This document shows positions 1-9,693 of a stretch of 62,426 nucleotides of DNA, piece by piece. Source of the stretch: Neisseria montereyensis (lineage in GTDB: Bacteria; Pseudomonadota; Gammaproteobacteria; Burkholderiales; Neisseriaceae); contig NZ_JANUXW010000010.1 in the NCBI RefSeq assembly GCF_024834045.1, positions 1-62,426 of the forward strand, read 5' to 3'. Position 1 is the first letter of the stretch, and each line of letters opens with the position of its first letter. The position numbers and the translations under genes were made by a program. Below the pieces are notes generated by a model. That model had not been told where the DNA came from, did no database searches, and was given only the letters and a program-made list of their open reading frames with translations.

Positions 1-126
1 ACCGCCGAATTTTTCAGACAAAATAGTGGTCAATGCAGCAGTCAATGTAGTTTTACCATGGTCAACGTGACCAATGGTGCCAACGTTTACGTGCGGTTTG
101 CTCCGCTCGAATTTTTCTTTAGCCAT
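1..126 (-). CDS. tuf: Elongation factor Tu, N-terminal part (runs off the left edge)
   Basis: These are the first 42 codons of EF-Tu, the GTPase that delivers aminoacyl-tRNA to the ribosome. The N-terminus begins [12 protein letters not shown] and contains the G1 P-loop GHVDHGKT. The ATG at 126 is preceded by AGGAAA. The gene follows tRNA-Tyr, tRNA-Gly and tRNA-Thr in the same orientation, the arrangement known for tufB in Escherichia coli, so it is probably co-transcribed with them from the promoter near position 485. The rest of the gene lies outside the window. Confidence 0.97.
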   Translation of the reverse strand, partial: MAKEKFERSKPHVNVGTIGHVDHGKTTLTAALTTILSEKFGG

Positions 127-169
127 GGCAATTTCCTATTCCTAAAGCTTTTTGTTTGCAATTAACTGA

Positions 170-244
<75 letters not shown>

Positions 245-252
245 GAATTATT

Positions 253-326
253 TGGAGCGGGTGAAGGGAATCGAACCCTCACCGTAAGCTTGGAAGGCTT
301 CTGCTCTACCATTGAGCTACACCCGC
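253..326 (-). tRNA. tRNA-Gly (anticodon TCC)
   Basis: The minus-strand cloverleaf has the acceptor stem GCGGGTG/CACCCGC, discriminator T and encoded CCA. The anticodon loop is CTTCCAA (anticodon TCC) and the T-loop is GTTCGATTC. It lies 8 nt upstream of tRNA-Thr in the same transcription unit. Confidence 0.97.
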
Positions 327-372
327 TTACTTTAATTTCTTCTCTGCTCCAATATATTTAAAGATTGGATTA

Positions 373-456
373 TGGTGGAGGGAGAAGGATTCGAACCTTC
401 GAAGCTTTCGCAACAGATTTACAGTCTGCCCCCTTTGACCGCTCGGGAATCCCTCC
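373..456 (-). tRNA. tRNA-Tyr (anticodon GTA)
   Basis: The minus-strand cloverleaf has acceptor stem GGAGGGA/TCCCTCC with discriminator A and encoded CCA. It has a long variable arm, as expected for bacterial tRNA-Tyr, and the anticodon loop reads TGTAAA (anticodon GTA). It is the first gene of the tRNA-tuf unit. Confidence 0.97.
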
Positions 457-471
457 ATAAAGAGAAACGTG

Positions 472-499
472 ATTATATAGATTTATTTTTCTTAGTCAA
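472..499 (-). promoter_or_regulatory. Strong sigma-70 promoter of the tRNA-Tyr/Gly/Thr-tuf unit
   Basis: On the minus strand there is a -35 box TTGACT (494-499), a 16-nt spacer and a perfect -10 box TATAAT (472-477). Transcription should start near 465, just upstream of mature tRNA-Tyr. The quality of the boxes fits a stable-RNA promoter. Confidence 0.8.
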
Positions 500-554
500 G
501 ACAATTTAACTATCTTATTTTTTTTTATAACTATGAGATTAATTTTAAATAACT

Positions 555-863
<309 letters not shown>

Positions 864-905
864 TCAAATTAATTTTTTCTATTATTGCCTGTAAATTCAA
901 AAACA

Positions 906-932
906 AAGCCGTCTGACTTCCCAGACGGCTGT
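906..932 (-). terminator. DUS inverted-repeat terminator after fadL
   Basis: GCCGTCTG (908-915) and CAGACGGC (922-929) form a hairpin in the gap after the fadL stop codon. It is an intrinsic-terminator-like structure built from DUS cores. Confidence 0.65.
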
Positions 933-996
933 ATAACAGCATTTAAAGTACAATCAAAAATTTAATATATCTAAAACACTCATATCCTATACTAGT

Positions 997-2400
997 TTAG
1001 AATTTATAATTGTATTGAAATCCTAAAATATTAGCACTGCTCTTATAATGTGCAAAAGACGAAACATTGCTGTCCACCGTATTTACATTCGTATTAGAAG
1101 TTTTCGCTTGTACAACTGCATTTGCATCTTGTATATGTATATGGCTATATGCAATATTGAATATATGTTTTTTATCTAAATCATATTTAGCACCGATTGA
1201 ATACCAAATTCGATTACTATCCGGCATAGTTACCAATCTTTCTTGTGCTTTACGCACTGGTGACTGATCATAAGCAACACCAAATCTCACTTGAAGCGGA
1301 TCATTCACTTGATATGATGCACCAAGTGCCACTTTATAAGTATTGCGCCAATTAGGCAAAATCACTGTTTGATTAGACTCCTGCCCACTAAGTGTACGTT
1401 TGGCATTTTCAAATTTCAATTCCGCTCTGTTAAAGCGTGAGTGACGTGTCCATGTTACATCACCAAAAACATTCCATTTAGATGAAATACGATGCAACCC
1501 ATGGATCGACAAAGACTCCGGCGTAGTAATTTTCAGACTGGCTTTTTCATGTGGCACATACCCTGTTCCACCATTCCCAATAGTCTGTCCAATAGTTTGA
1601 GCATAAATTTGCTTAGCCACTAACCCATCAGCGGCCCAATCAGCATTACCTTTTAAATTATGTTTAACATGTGAGCGATAGTTAACACCTATCCTTGTGT
1701 TCTCATTAATATCCCACATCCATGCCAAATGGTAACCAAACCCCCAATCTTTACCTTTAACTTCGGCATGTCCATCGAAAACCCCTAAGCCGCTAGTATC
1801 GACGTTAGGACGAACAGATGCCCCCCAATCCGCATATTTTCTTAACCCTGCAGAACTATATTGTGCGATTGCACCAACAGCAACAGAGTGTTTTTCATTT
1901 ATCTTATATGCCAATACAGGCTCAATCGCTATGGTTTTCAACTCAGTTTTATTTAAATTGTATCTCAAAACAGAATCTCTATCATATTCTGTTTCTGAAC
2001 CAAATGGTACATAAACACCCAACCCTGCCGTTAAATCTTTATTAACTTTATAGGCACCATATAAATGAGGAGCAAAAACAATATCATCTGTAATTTTCCC
2101 ATCCCTAGCACTTCTTGAAACCTCTGTCCCACCATTATAAATCGCACTTGCGTCATGATATTTAACATTCGGCGCTACTAAATTAATGGATGCGGAAACT
2201 TCATTTCCATCCAACTTTGTCAATCCCGCAGGATTATAAAATAGTGTAGATGCATCACTCGCTTCTGCAGCAGAGGAATTGGCTGTACTTTGTGCAGAAA
2301 CAGACTGTGTACCAAAGTGGTACCCTGAAGCTTGGGCGCTTGACATTACCAAGACAGCTATAATAGATAATGGAAAATAATGTAGTGCGTATTTCTTCAT
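997..2400 (-). CDS. fadL: FadL/OmpP1-family outer-membrane transporter
   Basis: This 467-residue protein belongs to the OmpP1/FadL/TodX family of beta-barrel channels that pass long-chain fatty acids and other hydrophobic compounds across the outer membrane. The N-terminal signal peptide ends at about ...SSAQA, just before SGYHF. The family hallmark near the start of the mature protein is present (AxxASTLFYNPAGLTKLDG), and many amphipathic strand segments end in a C-terminal aromatic residue (NYKF). Length is normal. The gene has a 460-nt AT-rich leader and a DUS terminator, so it is probably monocistronic. The substrate cannot be read from the sequence. Confidence 0.93.
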   Translation of the reverse strand: MKKYALHYFPLSIIAVLVMSSAQASGYHFGTQSVSAQSTANSSAAEASDASTLFYNPAGLTKLDGNEVSASINLVAPNVKYHDASAIYNGGTEVSRSARDGKITDDIVFAPHLYGAYKVNKDLTAGLGVYVPFGSETEYDRDSVLRYNLNKTELKTIAIEPVLAYKINEKHSVAVGAIAQYSSAGLRKYADWGASVRPNVDTSGLGVFDGHAEVKGKDWGFGYHLAWMWDINENTRIGVNYRSHVKHNLKGNADWAADGLVAKQIYAQTIGQTIGNGGTGYVPHEKASLKITTPESLSIHGLHRISSKWNVFGDVTWTRHSRFNRAELKFENAKRTLSGQESNQTVILPNWRNTYKVALGASYQVNDPLQVRFGVAYDQSPVRKAQERLVTMPDSNRIWYSIGAKYDLDKKHIFNIAYSHIHIQDANAVVQAKTSNTNVNTVDSNVSSFAHYKSSANILGFQYNYKF

Positions 2401-2784
2401 AAAATTCTACTTTTTAAACCGTTTTAAACTAGATAGTGGATTTCATTTATCACAAATGCATCCAGAGCATTGTATAAATAATACAAACCTACCACCCTAT
2501 ACATACTTTCTTTTAAAGATTACAACCAAGTGCCTACAATAAAAAATTTCAGAAGTTAGACACTTTATAGGGTATCTACTAAGATTTTAGTGCAGGAGCT
2601 CAATTTTATAATGAAGTTTTGTTAAATGTAATGTTTCACATGGAAATATAAAAATTTATTTACAGTATGTTGCATTTATGTAAAAAATCATTTTACATCC
2701 CATCTAAATATTAAATTAAATATGCCTAAAGCGTAATTAATACGAAAGATAGTCCAATAAAAAATAAATTGACTACCTCATTAC
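2401..2784. other. Gene-free AT-rich interval upstream of fadL
   Basis: This stretch of nearly 400 bases between ntrX and fadL has no convincing open reading frame and no RNA fold I recognise. It presumably holds the fadL promoter on the minus strand, but no clear -35/-10 pair stands out. Confidence 0.4.
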
Positions 2785-2827
2785 AAACTTGGGCTGCCTG
2801 AAATAATATTTCAGGCAGCCCAAGTTT
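2785..2827 (-). terminator. Perfect 21-bp hairpin terminator of ntrX with a variant DUS
   Basis: Positions 2785-2805 and 2807-2827 are perfect reverse complements around one central base, and a T-run follows on the minus strand side. The arms contain GGGCTGCCTGAA, which differs from the normal local DUS at the core and matches the Simonsiella-type dialect (AGGCTGCCTGAA) in 11 of 12 positions. Confidence 0.75.
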
Positions 2828-2861
2828 TAACATATTAAACTAAATAAAACTATGACTCTAA

Positions 2862-4133
2862 TTATTTTTTATCACTTCCCCTGCGGGAAAAATTAATACC
2901 TAATTGTTTTAATTTGCGATACAAATGTGTTCGCTCCAAACCTACTTTTTGAGCAACACGACTCATATTGTGATTCTCCTGAACAATATGATATTCAAAA
3001 TAACGCCGCTCAAGCTCTTCACGAAGTTCGCGTAAAGGCATATTAAAGTTAAAACCGCCTACCATTTCTGATACCGGCAATCGTGTCATATCACCTAAAG
3101 CAGCACTAACCTCTGGCTCATCTACAAAATTTTCTTTAGATGCCAAAGCTAAGTTTTTTACCACCCCACGCAGTTGCTCAAGATTACCTGGCCAATCATA
3201 TTGCTTCAACAAACCTAAGGCTCCGGGGCTAAACTTTACCAAAGGGATTTTTTGGGTTTCTGCCAATTCACTTAGAATTTGTTCAACAAAAAAAACAATA
3301 TCTTCCGACTGATTGCGTAAAGGAGGAATTTCTACTACACAAGAAGGCAAGATATCTTGCAATTTTGTATCTATCTGATTTTCTAAAGCATCCCCCTTAA
3401 AACGACTATTGGCAAAAATAATGCGCACATTACTCCGCTCTGCCTTTGACAATAAAAATGCAATTCCCTGCTGCAAGCTTTTACTATATTGGGCAATATC
3501 ACCCAAATATAGGATACCGCCGGAAGCCTTTTGAAGCAATTCATTTGGAATATCAACAATATGCTCCGTTTTATTGGGTTCAACCCATGGGGTACCGCTT
3601 TTATGGAAATAACGTGCCACCAACTCAAAAGGCGAACCAGGCTCACCATAAAGCAAAGCAGACTTATTCTTTTTAATAGCCGTATCCAACACACGATTCA
3701 GCTCTTGAATAGAAGGACTGTTTCCTAATTTATCCAATAACACCCCTGAAGCCGCCTGCATTTCTCCGTATTTCAATGCTCGATCGACAGTAGTAAGCAA
3801 CTTTTGCAAAGCAATAGGTTTTTCAAGAAAATCCAATGCACCTATTTTCGTTGCTTCCACTGCTGTATCAATACTTGCATGGCCACTCATCATAACAACA
3901 GGCATATTGAGCTGCCCATTTTTTGCCCACTCTTTTAAAAGCGTAATCCCATCGCAATCTGGCATCCAAATATCTAGCAATACCATAGCCGGACGTATTT
4001 GATGTCTGAGTTGACGGGCTTCTTCGGCATTTTCAGCCAATGTTACCGTATACCCCTCATCCTGAAGAATTTCAGATAAAAGATCTCGAATGCCGATTTC
4101 ATCATCAACAATTAAAATATCGCTACTGCGCAT
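2862..4133 (-). CDS. ntrX: NtrX-family response regulator with a degenerate AAA+ domain
   Basis: This 423-residue protein is the response regulator partner of NtrY. Residues 1-120 form a receiver domain with the acidic pair D10/D11, phosphoacceptor D54 (LLDIWMPDCDG) and K105. A central AAA+-like region follows, and a Fis-type helix-turn-helix lies at the C-terminus (MSRVAQKVGLERTHLYRKLK). The AAA+ core is damaged: the Walker A site reads GEPGSPFE with no lysine, the Walker B site reads LYLGDI instead of LFLDEI, and the GAFTGA sigma-54 contact loop is missing. It should therefore act as a DNA-binding regulator without sigma-54 activation. That fits the known loss of functional RpoN in pathogenic Neisseria. 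The start overlaps ntrY by 11 nt. Confidence 0.93.
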   Translation of the reverse strand: MRSSDILIVDDEIGIRDLLSEILQDEGYTVTLAENAEEARQLRHQIRPAMVLLDIWMPDCDGITLLKEWAKNGQLNMPVVMMSGHASIDTAVEATKIGALDFLEKPIALQKLLTTVDRALKYGEMQAASGVLLDKLGNSPSIQELNRVLDTAIKKNKSALLYGEPGSPFELVARYFHKSGTPWVEPNKTEHIVDIPNELLQKASGGILYLGDIAQYSKSLQQGIAFLLSKAERSNVRIIFANSRFKGDALENQIDTKLQDILPSCVVEIPPLRNQSEDIVFFVEQILSELAETQKIPLVKFSPGALGLLKQYDWPGNLEQLRGVVKNLALASKENFVDEPEVSAALGDMTRLPVSEMVGGFNFNMPLRELREELERRYFEYHIVQENHNMSRVAQKVGLERTHLYRKLKQLGINFSRRGSDKK

Positions 4134-6252
4134 AAGTTTCTACCAATCTGGGTAAGATTATATTGACGCACGCACCACCTTCTTCTGTAAGGTTACTCAA
4201 GCTGATACGGCCGCCATGTTCTTCAATAATTTTTTTTACCACGGGCAACCCCAAACCTGTACCTGTCGGTTTATCGGTAACATATGGATCAAAAGCATGA
4301 TGCAGCATTTCTTTACTAAAGCTTTTACCATTATTCGACACAATCAACATAACCTGATTGTTATCATCAAGGCCAGTTTGGACATGAACCATTGGGGATA
4401 AGCTATTTTCCGCAGCTTCCGCCGCATTTTTAAAAATATTATGCAATACTTGGCGTATAGCCGTTGTATCGGCTTTAATAATTAAAGGTATATTACTCAA
4501 ATCAGCCTTAAATGTACATGCACTACCTTCATATAAAAGTAAAACTTCTTCAATGAGTTGGTTTAAATTCAGTGGTTCGAATTTAAGAGAGGGTGCGCGA
4601 GCATAGTTTCTAAATGCCTCGACCATTTCTTTCAAGGCGGCAACCTGTTTGACAATAGTATCTGTAGAGCGGGTAAGAATCTGTGCATCTGTTCCATCCA
4701 ACTTATCATGCAATTTCCATGCCAACCTTTCTGCAGAAAGTTGAATCGGTGTTAATGGGTTACGTATTTCGTGTGCCAGTCTTTTTGCCACTTCGCCCCA
4801 TGCCGCTTCTTTTTGAGCACGGACTAAAGCGGTAATATCATCAAACACCATAACAATCCCATTATCATTGTCATCAGGTAAAATCGTTGCCTTAGCCAAT
4901 AAAATACGGGCCTCATCCGGTGCAGCATAACTCAATTGGACAGGTTTATCTAACGGCGCAGTATCCACTATTGAAGCAAATGTTTCTGCTAAAACCGCCT
5001 GTTGCGGTGCCAGGCCTGCCCAATTATACCAACTACTCCCTTTTAACTCTTTTAATGATACACCTAAAATATGTTCCGCACTTTCATTATATGTTTTCAG
5101 ACGGCCCGTATCATCAACAGTCACAACTCCTGTTGTAAGACTGGCTAACACACACTCTAAATAGTGGCGTGCAGCCTCCTGCTGTAAACGATTACGCTCG
5201 TCTGCATCCTTAGCAATACTAAGTTGCTCTGTCATATGGTTAAACAAATGCGTTAGTCTGCCAAATTCATCATTTCGGTAAATAGGCCGTTTTTGAGAAA
5301 AATCGCCTTTCGCAACCGCCCTTGCTCCCTCCGCCAACGACAAAACCGGTTCGACGAAACGGCGGGCAAAATAAAGCGCCATAACTAATGCCAACATAAT
5401 GGCCAGCAACGTTGCAACTAATAAAGTAACGAGAAAAAAGGTTTGCAGCCCTTGTTTTGCATACGTTAACTCAGCATATTTTGCACGTGCGGCTTCAATC
5501 AACGTTGCATCTTGGGCAACATTTTCAGGAATAATCTGCCGAAAAAATAATGCATAATCATGACCGTCGACAGCCACCAGCGGCAGCCATCCTCTCGCAT
5601 ATAAAATGTTACTATGATTCTCTATGCTTCCAGCGGAACCGGTTTCTTCCAGTAAATCACGGGAAGTCTTATCCAAAACCGGAATTGGTAGTTTATTAGG
5701 ATTACGGACAACATCGGCATTACCAGTATTTAAATCATATATTGCCAACTGATCAAATTTATCCGCATCGGGAAAGGCGGCTAATTGTTTCGCTAAATCT
5801 GCTCTGTTAGAAAATGTGCTGATTAGATCCACCTGCAATACTGAGGCATCACGTATCGTATTATCCAAAGCCAGATTCAGTGCCGACTTACTCAGATTTA
5901 ATCCACGTTCAAGCGCCTCATGCGTATCATTACCGAACCAGGAATTAATGCTGTTAGAAATAAATTGGGAAGACACACCAAAAAGAAACAATCCCGGCAA
6001 CACGGCTACCAATGTAAACATGCCTGCCAACCTACGGGCAATTTGCGATCCAAAAATACCATTCCGTAAATCACGCATCAACAATAAAACGTAGCGCACC
6101 AATACTGCCAGCAAAACAACAATCAGCACTACACTGGATACAATAATCCACCAGAAATAATCACTTAGAATACTGTCGTTTTTAGTTGCCAGGGTCAAAA
6201 CATAAAGTGATGCAAAGGAAAGCAGCCCTGCCGTTAAAAGAAAATAGCGCAT
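4123..6252 (-). CDS. ntrY: NtrY-family membrane sensor histidine kinase
   Basis: This is a 709-residue inner-membrane histidine kinase that phosphorylates NtrX; in Neisseria the NtrYX pair has been linked to control of respiratory enzymes. Hydrophobic segments occur at about residues 4-24, 33-58, 73-95 and 272-297, with a periplasmic sensor region between the third and fourth. HAMP and PAS domains follow, then the H-box (LAHEIRNPLTP), an N-box (HNIFKNAAEAAE) and a G-box (GTGLGLPVVKKI). Length and domain order are normal for NtrY. The gene lies 3 nt after the DUF4390 gene and overlaps ntrX, so the operon is tightly coupled. Confidence 0.95.
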   Translation of the reverse strand: MRYFLLTAGLLSFASLYVLTLATKNDSILSDYFWWIIVSSVVLIVVLLAVLVRYVLLLMRDLRNGIFGSQIARRLAGMFTLVAVLPGLFLFGVSSQFISNSINSWFGNDTHEALERGLNLSKSALNLALDNTIRDASVLQVDLISTFSNRADLAKQLAAFPDADKFDQLAIYDLNTGNADVVRNPNKLPIPVLDKTSRDLLEETGSAGSIENHSNILYARGWLPLVAVDGHDYALFFRQIIPENVAQDATLIEAARAKYAELTYAKQGLQTFFLVTLLVATLLAIMLALVMALYFARRFVEPVLSLAEGARAVAKGDFSQKRPIYRNDEFGRLTHLFNHMTEQLSIAKDADERNRLQQEAARHYLECVLASLTTGVVTVDDTGRLKTYNESAEHILGVSLKELKGSSWYNWAGLAPQQAVLAETFASIVDTAPLDKPVQLSYAAPDEARILLAKATILPDDNDNGIVMVFDDITALVRAQKEAAWGEVAKRLAHEIRNPLTPIQLSAERLAWKLHDKLDGTDAQILTRSTDTIVKQVAALKEMVEAFRNYARAPSLKFEPLNLNQLIEEVLLLYEGSACTFKADLSNIPLIIKADTTAIRQVLHNIFKNAAEAAENSLSPMVHVQTGLDDNNQVMLIVSNNGKSFSKEMLHHAFDPYVTDKPTGTGLGLPVVKKIIEEHGGRISLSNLTEEGGACVNIILPRLVETYAQ

Positions 6253-6255
6253 TGC

Positions 6256-6840
6256 TTATTCCTGCGAAATACTCAAAGATTGCCAACCCGAATCAAGCTG
6301 CCAATTTTTAGAAGTCAATGCATTGATTTGGAAAGGTTTAGGTAATTGTGAAGTGCTAAGAACCAAACGAATTTCCGCTTTAGCTTCTTTAGCTGAAACA
6401 CCATCAAGCGCCCCACTACTCAATACCCGCCAATTTGCCACTGCACCAATGGCACGCAAGGCCGTTTCCAAACTGTTATATTCTGTAGAAAAAGTACCAA
6501 CGGCTACCCGATAACGATTGGTTAAAGGATGATAAGAAAGTTTGTAATGAATCGTAGTATCACCACTCACCAATTGCCCGAATTTAAAACGATATGCTGC
6601 GACAGTCGGCGCAGAAAGCTGATAACTTAAAGTAAAATTAAGTGGTACACCTTGATTTAAAACCTGTTTTAATTGATCAGGTAAGATAGTTTGGAAACGG
6701 CTACTCACTGACATTTGTCCGGAGGTTGTCAATGCTGCCTGCAATCGGGTCGCACTTATCCCTTCTGCTGTCGCCTGAAAAGACAACATCATCAAAGTGA
6801 GCAAAAACAGTAATCTGCTACTGCTTTTGAATAAGCGCAT
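6256..6840 (-). CDS. DUF4390 secreted protein
   Basis: This is a conserved protein of unknown function with the features of the DUF4390 family, usually found between rsmB and ntrY in betaproteobacteria. With the ATG at 6840 it has 194 residues and begins with a clear signal peptide (MRLFKSSSRLL..., cleavage after ...QATA), which suggests a periplasmic location. The frame stays open to 6906, and an in-frame ATG at 6852 is also possible; I chose 6840 because it puts the signal peptide at the N-terminus. The gene overlaps the 3' end of rsmB by about 20 nt. The neighbourhood suggests, without proving it, a link to NtrY sensing. Confidence 0.8.
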   Translation of the reverse strand: MRLFKSSSRLLFLLTLMMLSFQATAEGISATRLQAALTTSGQMSVSSRFQTILPDQLKQVLNQGVPLNFTLSYQLSAPTVAAYRFKFGQLVSGDTTIHYKLSYHPLTNRYRVAVGTFSTEYNSLETALRAIGAVANWRVLSSGALDGVSAKEAKAEIRLVLSTSQLPKPFQINALTSKNWQLDSGWQSLSISQE

Positions 6841-8077
6841 AATAAAAGCCATCTTGCTGTTTATTCGGAAGAAGCACATGCGATTCCGAACAAACGGCAT
6901 CGGCATGGCGGTTTAAAAATTTTTGCAGTTGCTGTTCATTTTCCTCAACAAATACCGAACAAGTTGCCAAAAGCATTCTGCCGTTTTTCGTCAAAGTCTG
7001 CCAGAGTACGTCGAGAAGTGCTTCTTGTTGACGGGCAGTTTTCATGGCATCCCCCGGACGTCGCAACCACTTAATATCAGGATTACGCCGAACCACACCG
7101 GATGCGGTACAAGGTACATCGGCCAATATAGCATCAAATGCCTGTCCGTCATACCAAGCTTGTATATCTTTTGCATCGGCGCATTGTAAGGTGGCCGTCT
7201 GAAATCCCAAGCGTTGCAAATTATCGGCTACCCGTTTCAGACGACCTTTATCAATATCCAAGGCAGTCACATCACAATCTGCATATTCTAAAATATGCCC
7301 TGTTTTACCACCGGGCGCAGCACACGCATCTAAAATTCTTTCGCCGTTTTTAGGCTTCAATAAATAAGCTGCTTGTTGTGCACCAAAATCTTGAACGGAC
7401 ACTACACCTTCTGAAAAACCAGGCAACCGATGAACAGGTACTGCATCCGACAACATGACTGCATAGTCATCTAAAGCCTTGCCATCAATATCGGCTTGTC
7501 GGAGTAATTCAATATATTGCTCGGCATTAAGCCGACGCCGGTTAACACGCAAAGTCATCGGCGGCAACTGTTGCCAAACTGCAACGATATTATGCCAATG
7601 CTTGGGATAATGGTTTTGCAAATAATGAATCCACCATTCCGGCAAATTATATTTGGCCATATCATTTTTCTTGCATAGGGCAGTAAGCTGATCCTGCTCT
7701 CTTAGAAACCGTCGTAACACTGCATTAGCAAAAGATCGGTATTGCCCCTTACCAATGGCAGCAATACCTTCCACCGCTTCATTGACAACCGCATGAGATG
7801 CATTGCGCGTATAAGCCAATTGATACAATGCTACCAGCAATAAGCTTTCCAACTTTAAATCTGTAATCGGTTTTTTCAACATTTTACTTAGCATAAAATG
7901 CAAACTGCCACGATATCGTTGCGTACCATAAGCAATATCCTGCAAACCGCCATTTTCTTGGGGACTTAAATCAGGATAACGCTGGCGGATGGCCGCCAAT
8001 ACATCTTGCAGGTTTTGTCCCGAACGGACTCCTACCACACTTTCTGCCGCCAGTTTTTGAACCAGCGCCATACTCAT
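6818..8077 (-). CDS. rsmB: 16S rRNA m5C967 methyltransferase RsmB
   Basis: This 419-residue RNA methyltransferase should methylate C967 of 16S rRNA using S-adenosylmethionine. The N-terminal third is a NusB-like RNA-binding domain. The C-terminal part is a Rossmann methyltransferase with the SAM motif DACAAPGGKTGHILE and the two catalytic cysteines of the Nop2/NSUN class in ADVPCTASG and LLATCSVF. Length is normal. The start overlaps the fmt stop codon as ATGA, so translation is probably coupled. The order def-fmt-rsmB is widespread in bacteria. Confidence 0.96.
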   Translation of the reverse strand: MSMALVQKLAAESVVGVRSGQNLQDVLAAIRQRYPDLSPQENGGLQDIAYGTQRYRGSLHFMLSKMLKKPITDLKLESLLLVALYQLAYTRNASHAVVNEAVEGIAAIGKGQYRSFANAVLRRFLREQDQLTALCKKNDMAKYNLPEWWIHYLQNHYPKHWHNIVAVWQQLPPMTLRVNRRRLNAEQYIELLRQADIDGKALDDYAVMLSDAVPVHRLPGFSEGVVSVQDFGAQQAAYLLKPKNGERILDACAAPGGKTGHILEYADCDVTALDIDKGRLKRVADNLQRLGFQTATLQCADAKDIQAWYDGQAFDAILADVPCTASGVVRRNPDIKWLRRPGDAMKTARQQEALLDVLWQTLTKNGRMLLATCSVFVEENEQQLQKFLNRHADAVCSESHVLLPNKQQDGFYYALIQKQ

Positions 8078-8997
8078 AATTGCGCCCCTACTTCAATATG
8101 TTTACCTGCTGCAAATGCAGCAATCAACATACGTTTACTACCTGCGGGTTGGAGTTCGGTAATTCTCAAAGCCTGCTCTCCACAAGCCACAATCAGGCCG
8201 TCTGAACCACAATGCAAAACTTCGCCGGCAACGCCGCTATAATCTGCCACTTCGGCCCGCCAGATTTTTAAAGGTTTGCCCTGATACTCCGTCCACGCAG
8301 ACGGCACCGGATTAAAAGCACGGATTTTACGTTCCACTACTTCGGCAGGTTCATGCCAATTGATTCTGGCTTCTTCTTTAGCTAATTTATGTGCATACGT
8401 TACACCGTTTTCAGGTTGAGGCGTGCTTTTCAGACGGCCTTCTTGTTGCAAACGTTGCAAATCAGCAACAATTGCCTGCGCTCCCAGTAACATTAAAGCA
8501 TCATGTACATCGCCTGCCGTATCATGCTGCTGAATGGCATAACGATGCTCACTAACCACATCGCCGGTATCCAACCCCTCATCCATTTGCATGATACACA
8601 CACCTGTTTCAGTATCCCCTGCTTCCACTGCCCGCTGTATCGGTGCCGCACCACGCCAGCGAGGTAACAGTGAAGCATGAATATTCAAGCAACCATGTGT
8701 CGGAATAGTCAAAACACTTTTAGGCAAAATCAATCCATATGCAGCAACGACCATTACATCGGCTTTCTGCTGTCGCAACATTTCCTGAGCATCTTCGCTC
8801 TTTAAACTAGATGGTTGAGCAACGGTTAATCCAAGCTCAATAGCCGCTTGCTTAACCGCAGACGGCTGAAGTTTCATTCCCCGCCCTTTGGGGCGGTCCG
8901 GTTGCGTCAACACTAAAGGGATATCAAAACCTGCGGCAGCAATAGCCTTTAAAGCTGCCGCAGAAAAATCAGGAGTACCTGCAAAAATAACTCTCAT
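8074..8997 (-). CDS. fmt: Methionyl-tRNA formyltransferase
   Basis: This 307-residue enzyme formylates Met-tRNAfMet with 10-formyltetrahydrofolate, making the initiator tRNA. The N-terminal formyltransferase domain contains the signature HASLLPRWRGAAPIQ with the catalytic Asn/His, and a C-terminal OB-like domain follows. The N-terminus MRVIFAGTPDFSA is canonical. It pairs functionally with def, which lies 23 nt upstream and removes the formyl group; a DUS (9007-9018) fills the gap. A second DUS lies within the coding sequence near 8430. Confidence 0.97.
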   Translation of the reverse strand: MRVIFAGTPDFSAAALKAIAAAGFDIPLVLTQPDRPKGRGMKLQPSAVKQAAIELGLTVAQPSSLKSEDAQEMLRQQKADVMVVAAYGLILPKSVLTIPTHGCLNIHASLLPRWRGAAPIQRAVEAGDTETGVCIMQMDEGLDTGDVVSEHRYAIQQHDTAGDVHDALMLLGAQAIVADLQRLQQEGRLKSTPQPENGVTYAHKLAKEEARINWHEPAEVVERKIRAFNPVPSAWTEYQGKPLKIWRAEVADYSGVAGEVLHCGSDGLIVACGEQALRITELQPAGSKRMLIAAFAAGKHIEVGAQL

Positions 8998-9020
8998 ATT
9001 TGAAATAGGCCGTCTGAAAT

Positions 9021-9524
9021 TTATAAATTGTGCTTAGCACGTTTTTTTAATTTGGTTTTAATGCGATTCTGCTTCAAAGCAGACAGATACTCGACAAATA
9101 CTTTGCCGGCAAGGTGATCCAATTCATGTTGAATACAAATCGCTAGCAATCCGTCGGCTTCCAAGGTGAATTTTTCACCTTCCTCGTTAAACGCTTCAAC
9201 CGTTACCTGCTCGGCACGGGTAACCGTGTCATAAATACCCGGCACAGACAAACAACCTTCTTCATAAGTGGTTTCACCATTTTTGTGCGTGATAATCGGA
9301 TTAATAAACACCCGTGGCTCATTTTGCTCTTCCGATAAGTCCATCACAACCACCCGTTCATGCACATCCACCTGCGTGGCTGCCAAACCGATACCTCGGG
9401 CTTCGTACATTGTTTCCAACATATCCTTTGTCAGCGTTTTAATACGGTCGTCGATTTCAGCCACTGGTTTGGCTACAGTATGTAAACGCTCGTCGGGATA
9501 CTTAAGAATGTTAAGTAATGCCAT
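9021..9524 (-). CDS. def: Peptide deformylase
   Basis: This is a 167-residue metallohydrolase that removes the N-formyl group from nascent proteins. All three family motifs are present: GIGLAATQ (residues 45-51), EGCLS with metal ligand C91, and HELDH with H133, E134 and H137. Length is normal for the class I enzyme. It is first in the leftward def-fmt-rsmB-DUF4390-ntrY-ntrX block and is divergent from the LysM gene. Confidence 0.97.
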   Translation of the reverse strand: MALLNILKYPDERLHTVAKPVAEIDDRIKTLTKDMLETMYEARGIGLAATQVDVHERVVVMDLSEEQNEPRVFINPIITHKNGETTYEEGCLSVPGIYDTVTRAEQVTVEAFNEEGEKFTLEADGLLAICIQHELDHLAGKVFVEYLSALKQNRIKTKLKKRAKHNL

Positions 9525-9693
9525 AATTTAATCTCAAATGTAAAAATATGTGTGTATAACGCTATGATATTCGCAATATTCAATGGTAAAATATTAACCT
9601 AAATTCAGTATAGAGAGTCATTAAACTCATTATTTAAATTAATCTATATCTTTTAATTTAAAGATAACCGATTCAATTTCAAGGGGAGCAGTC

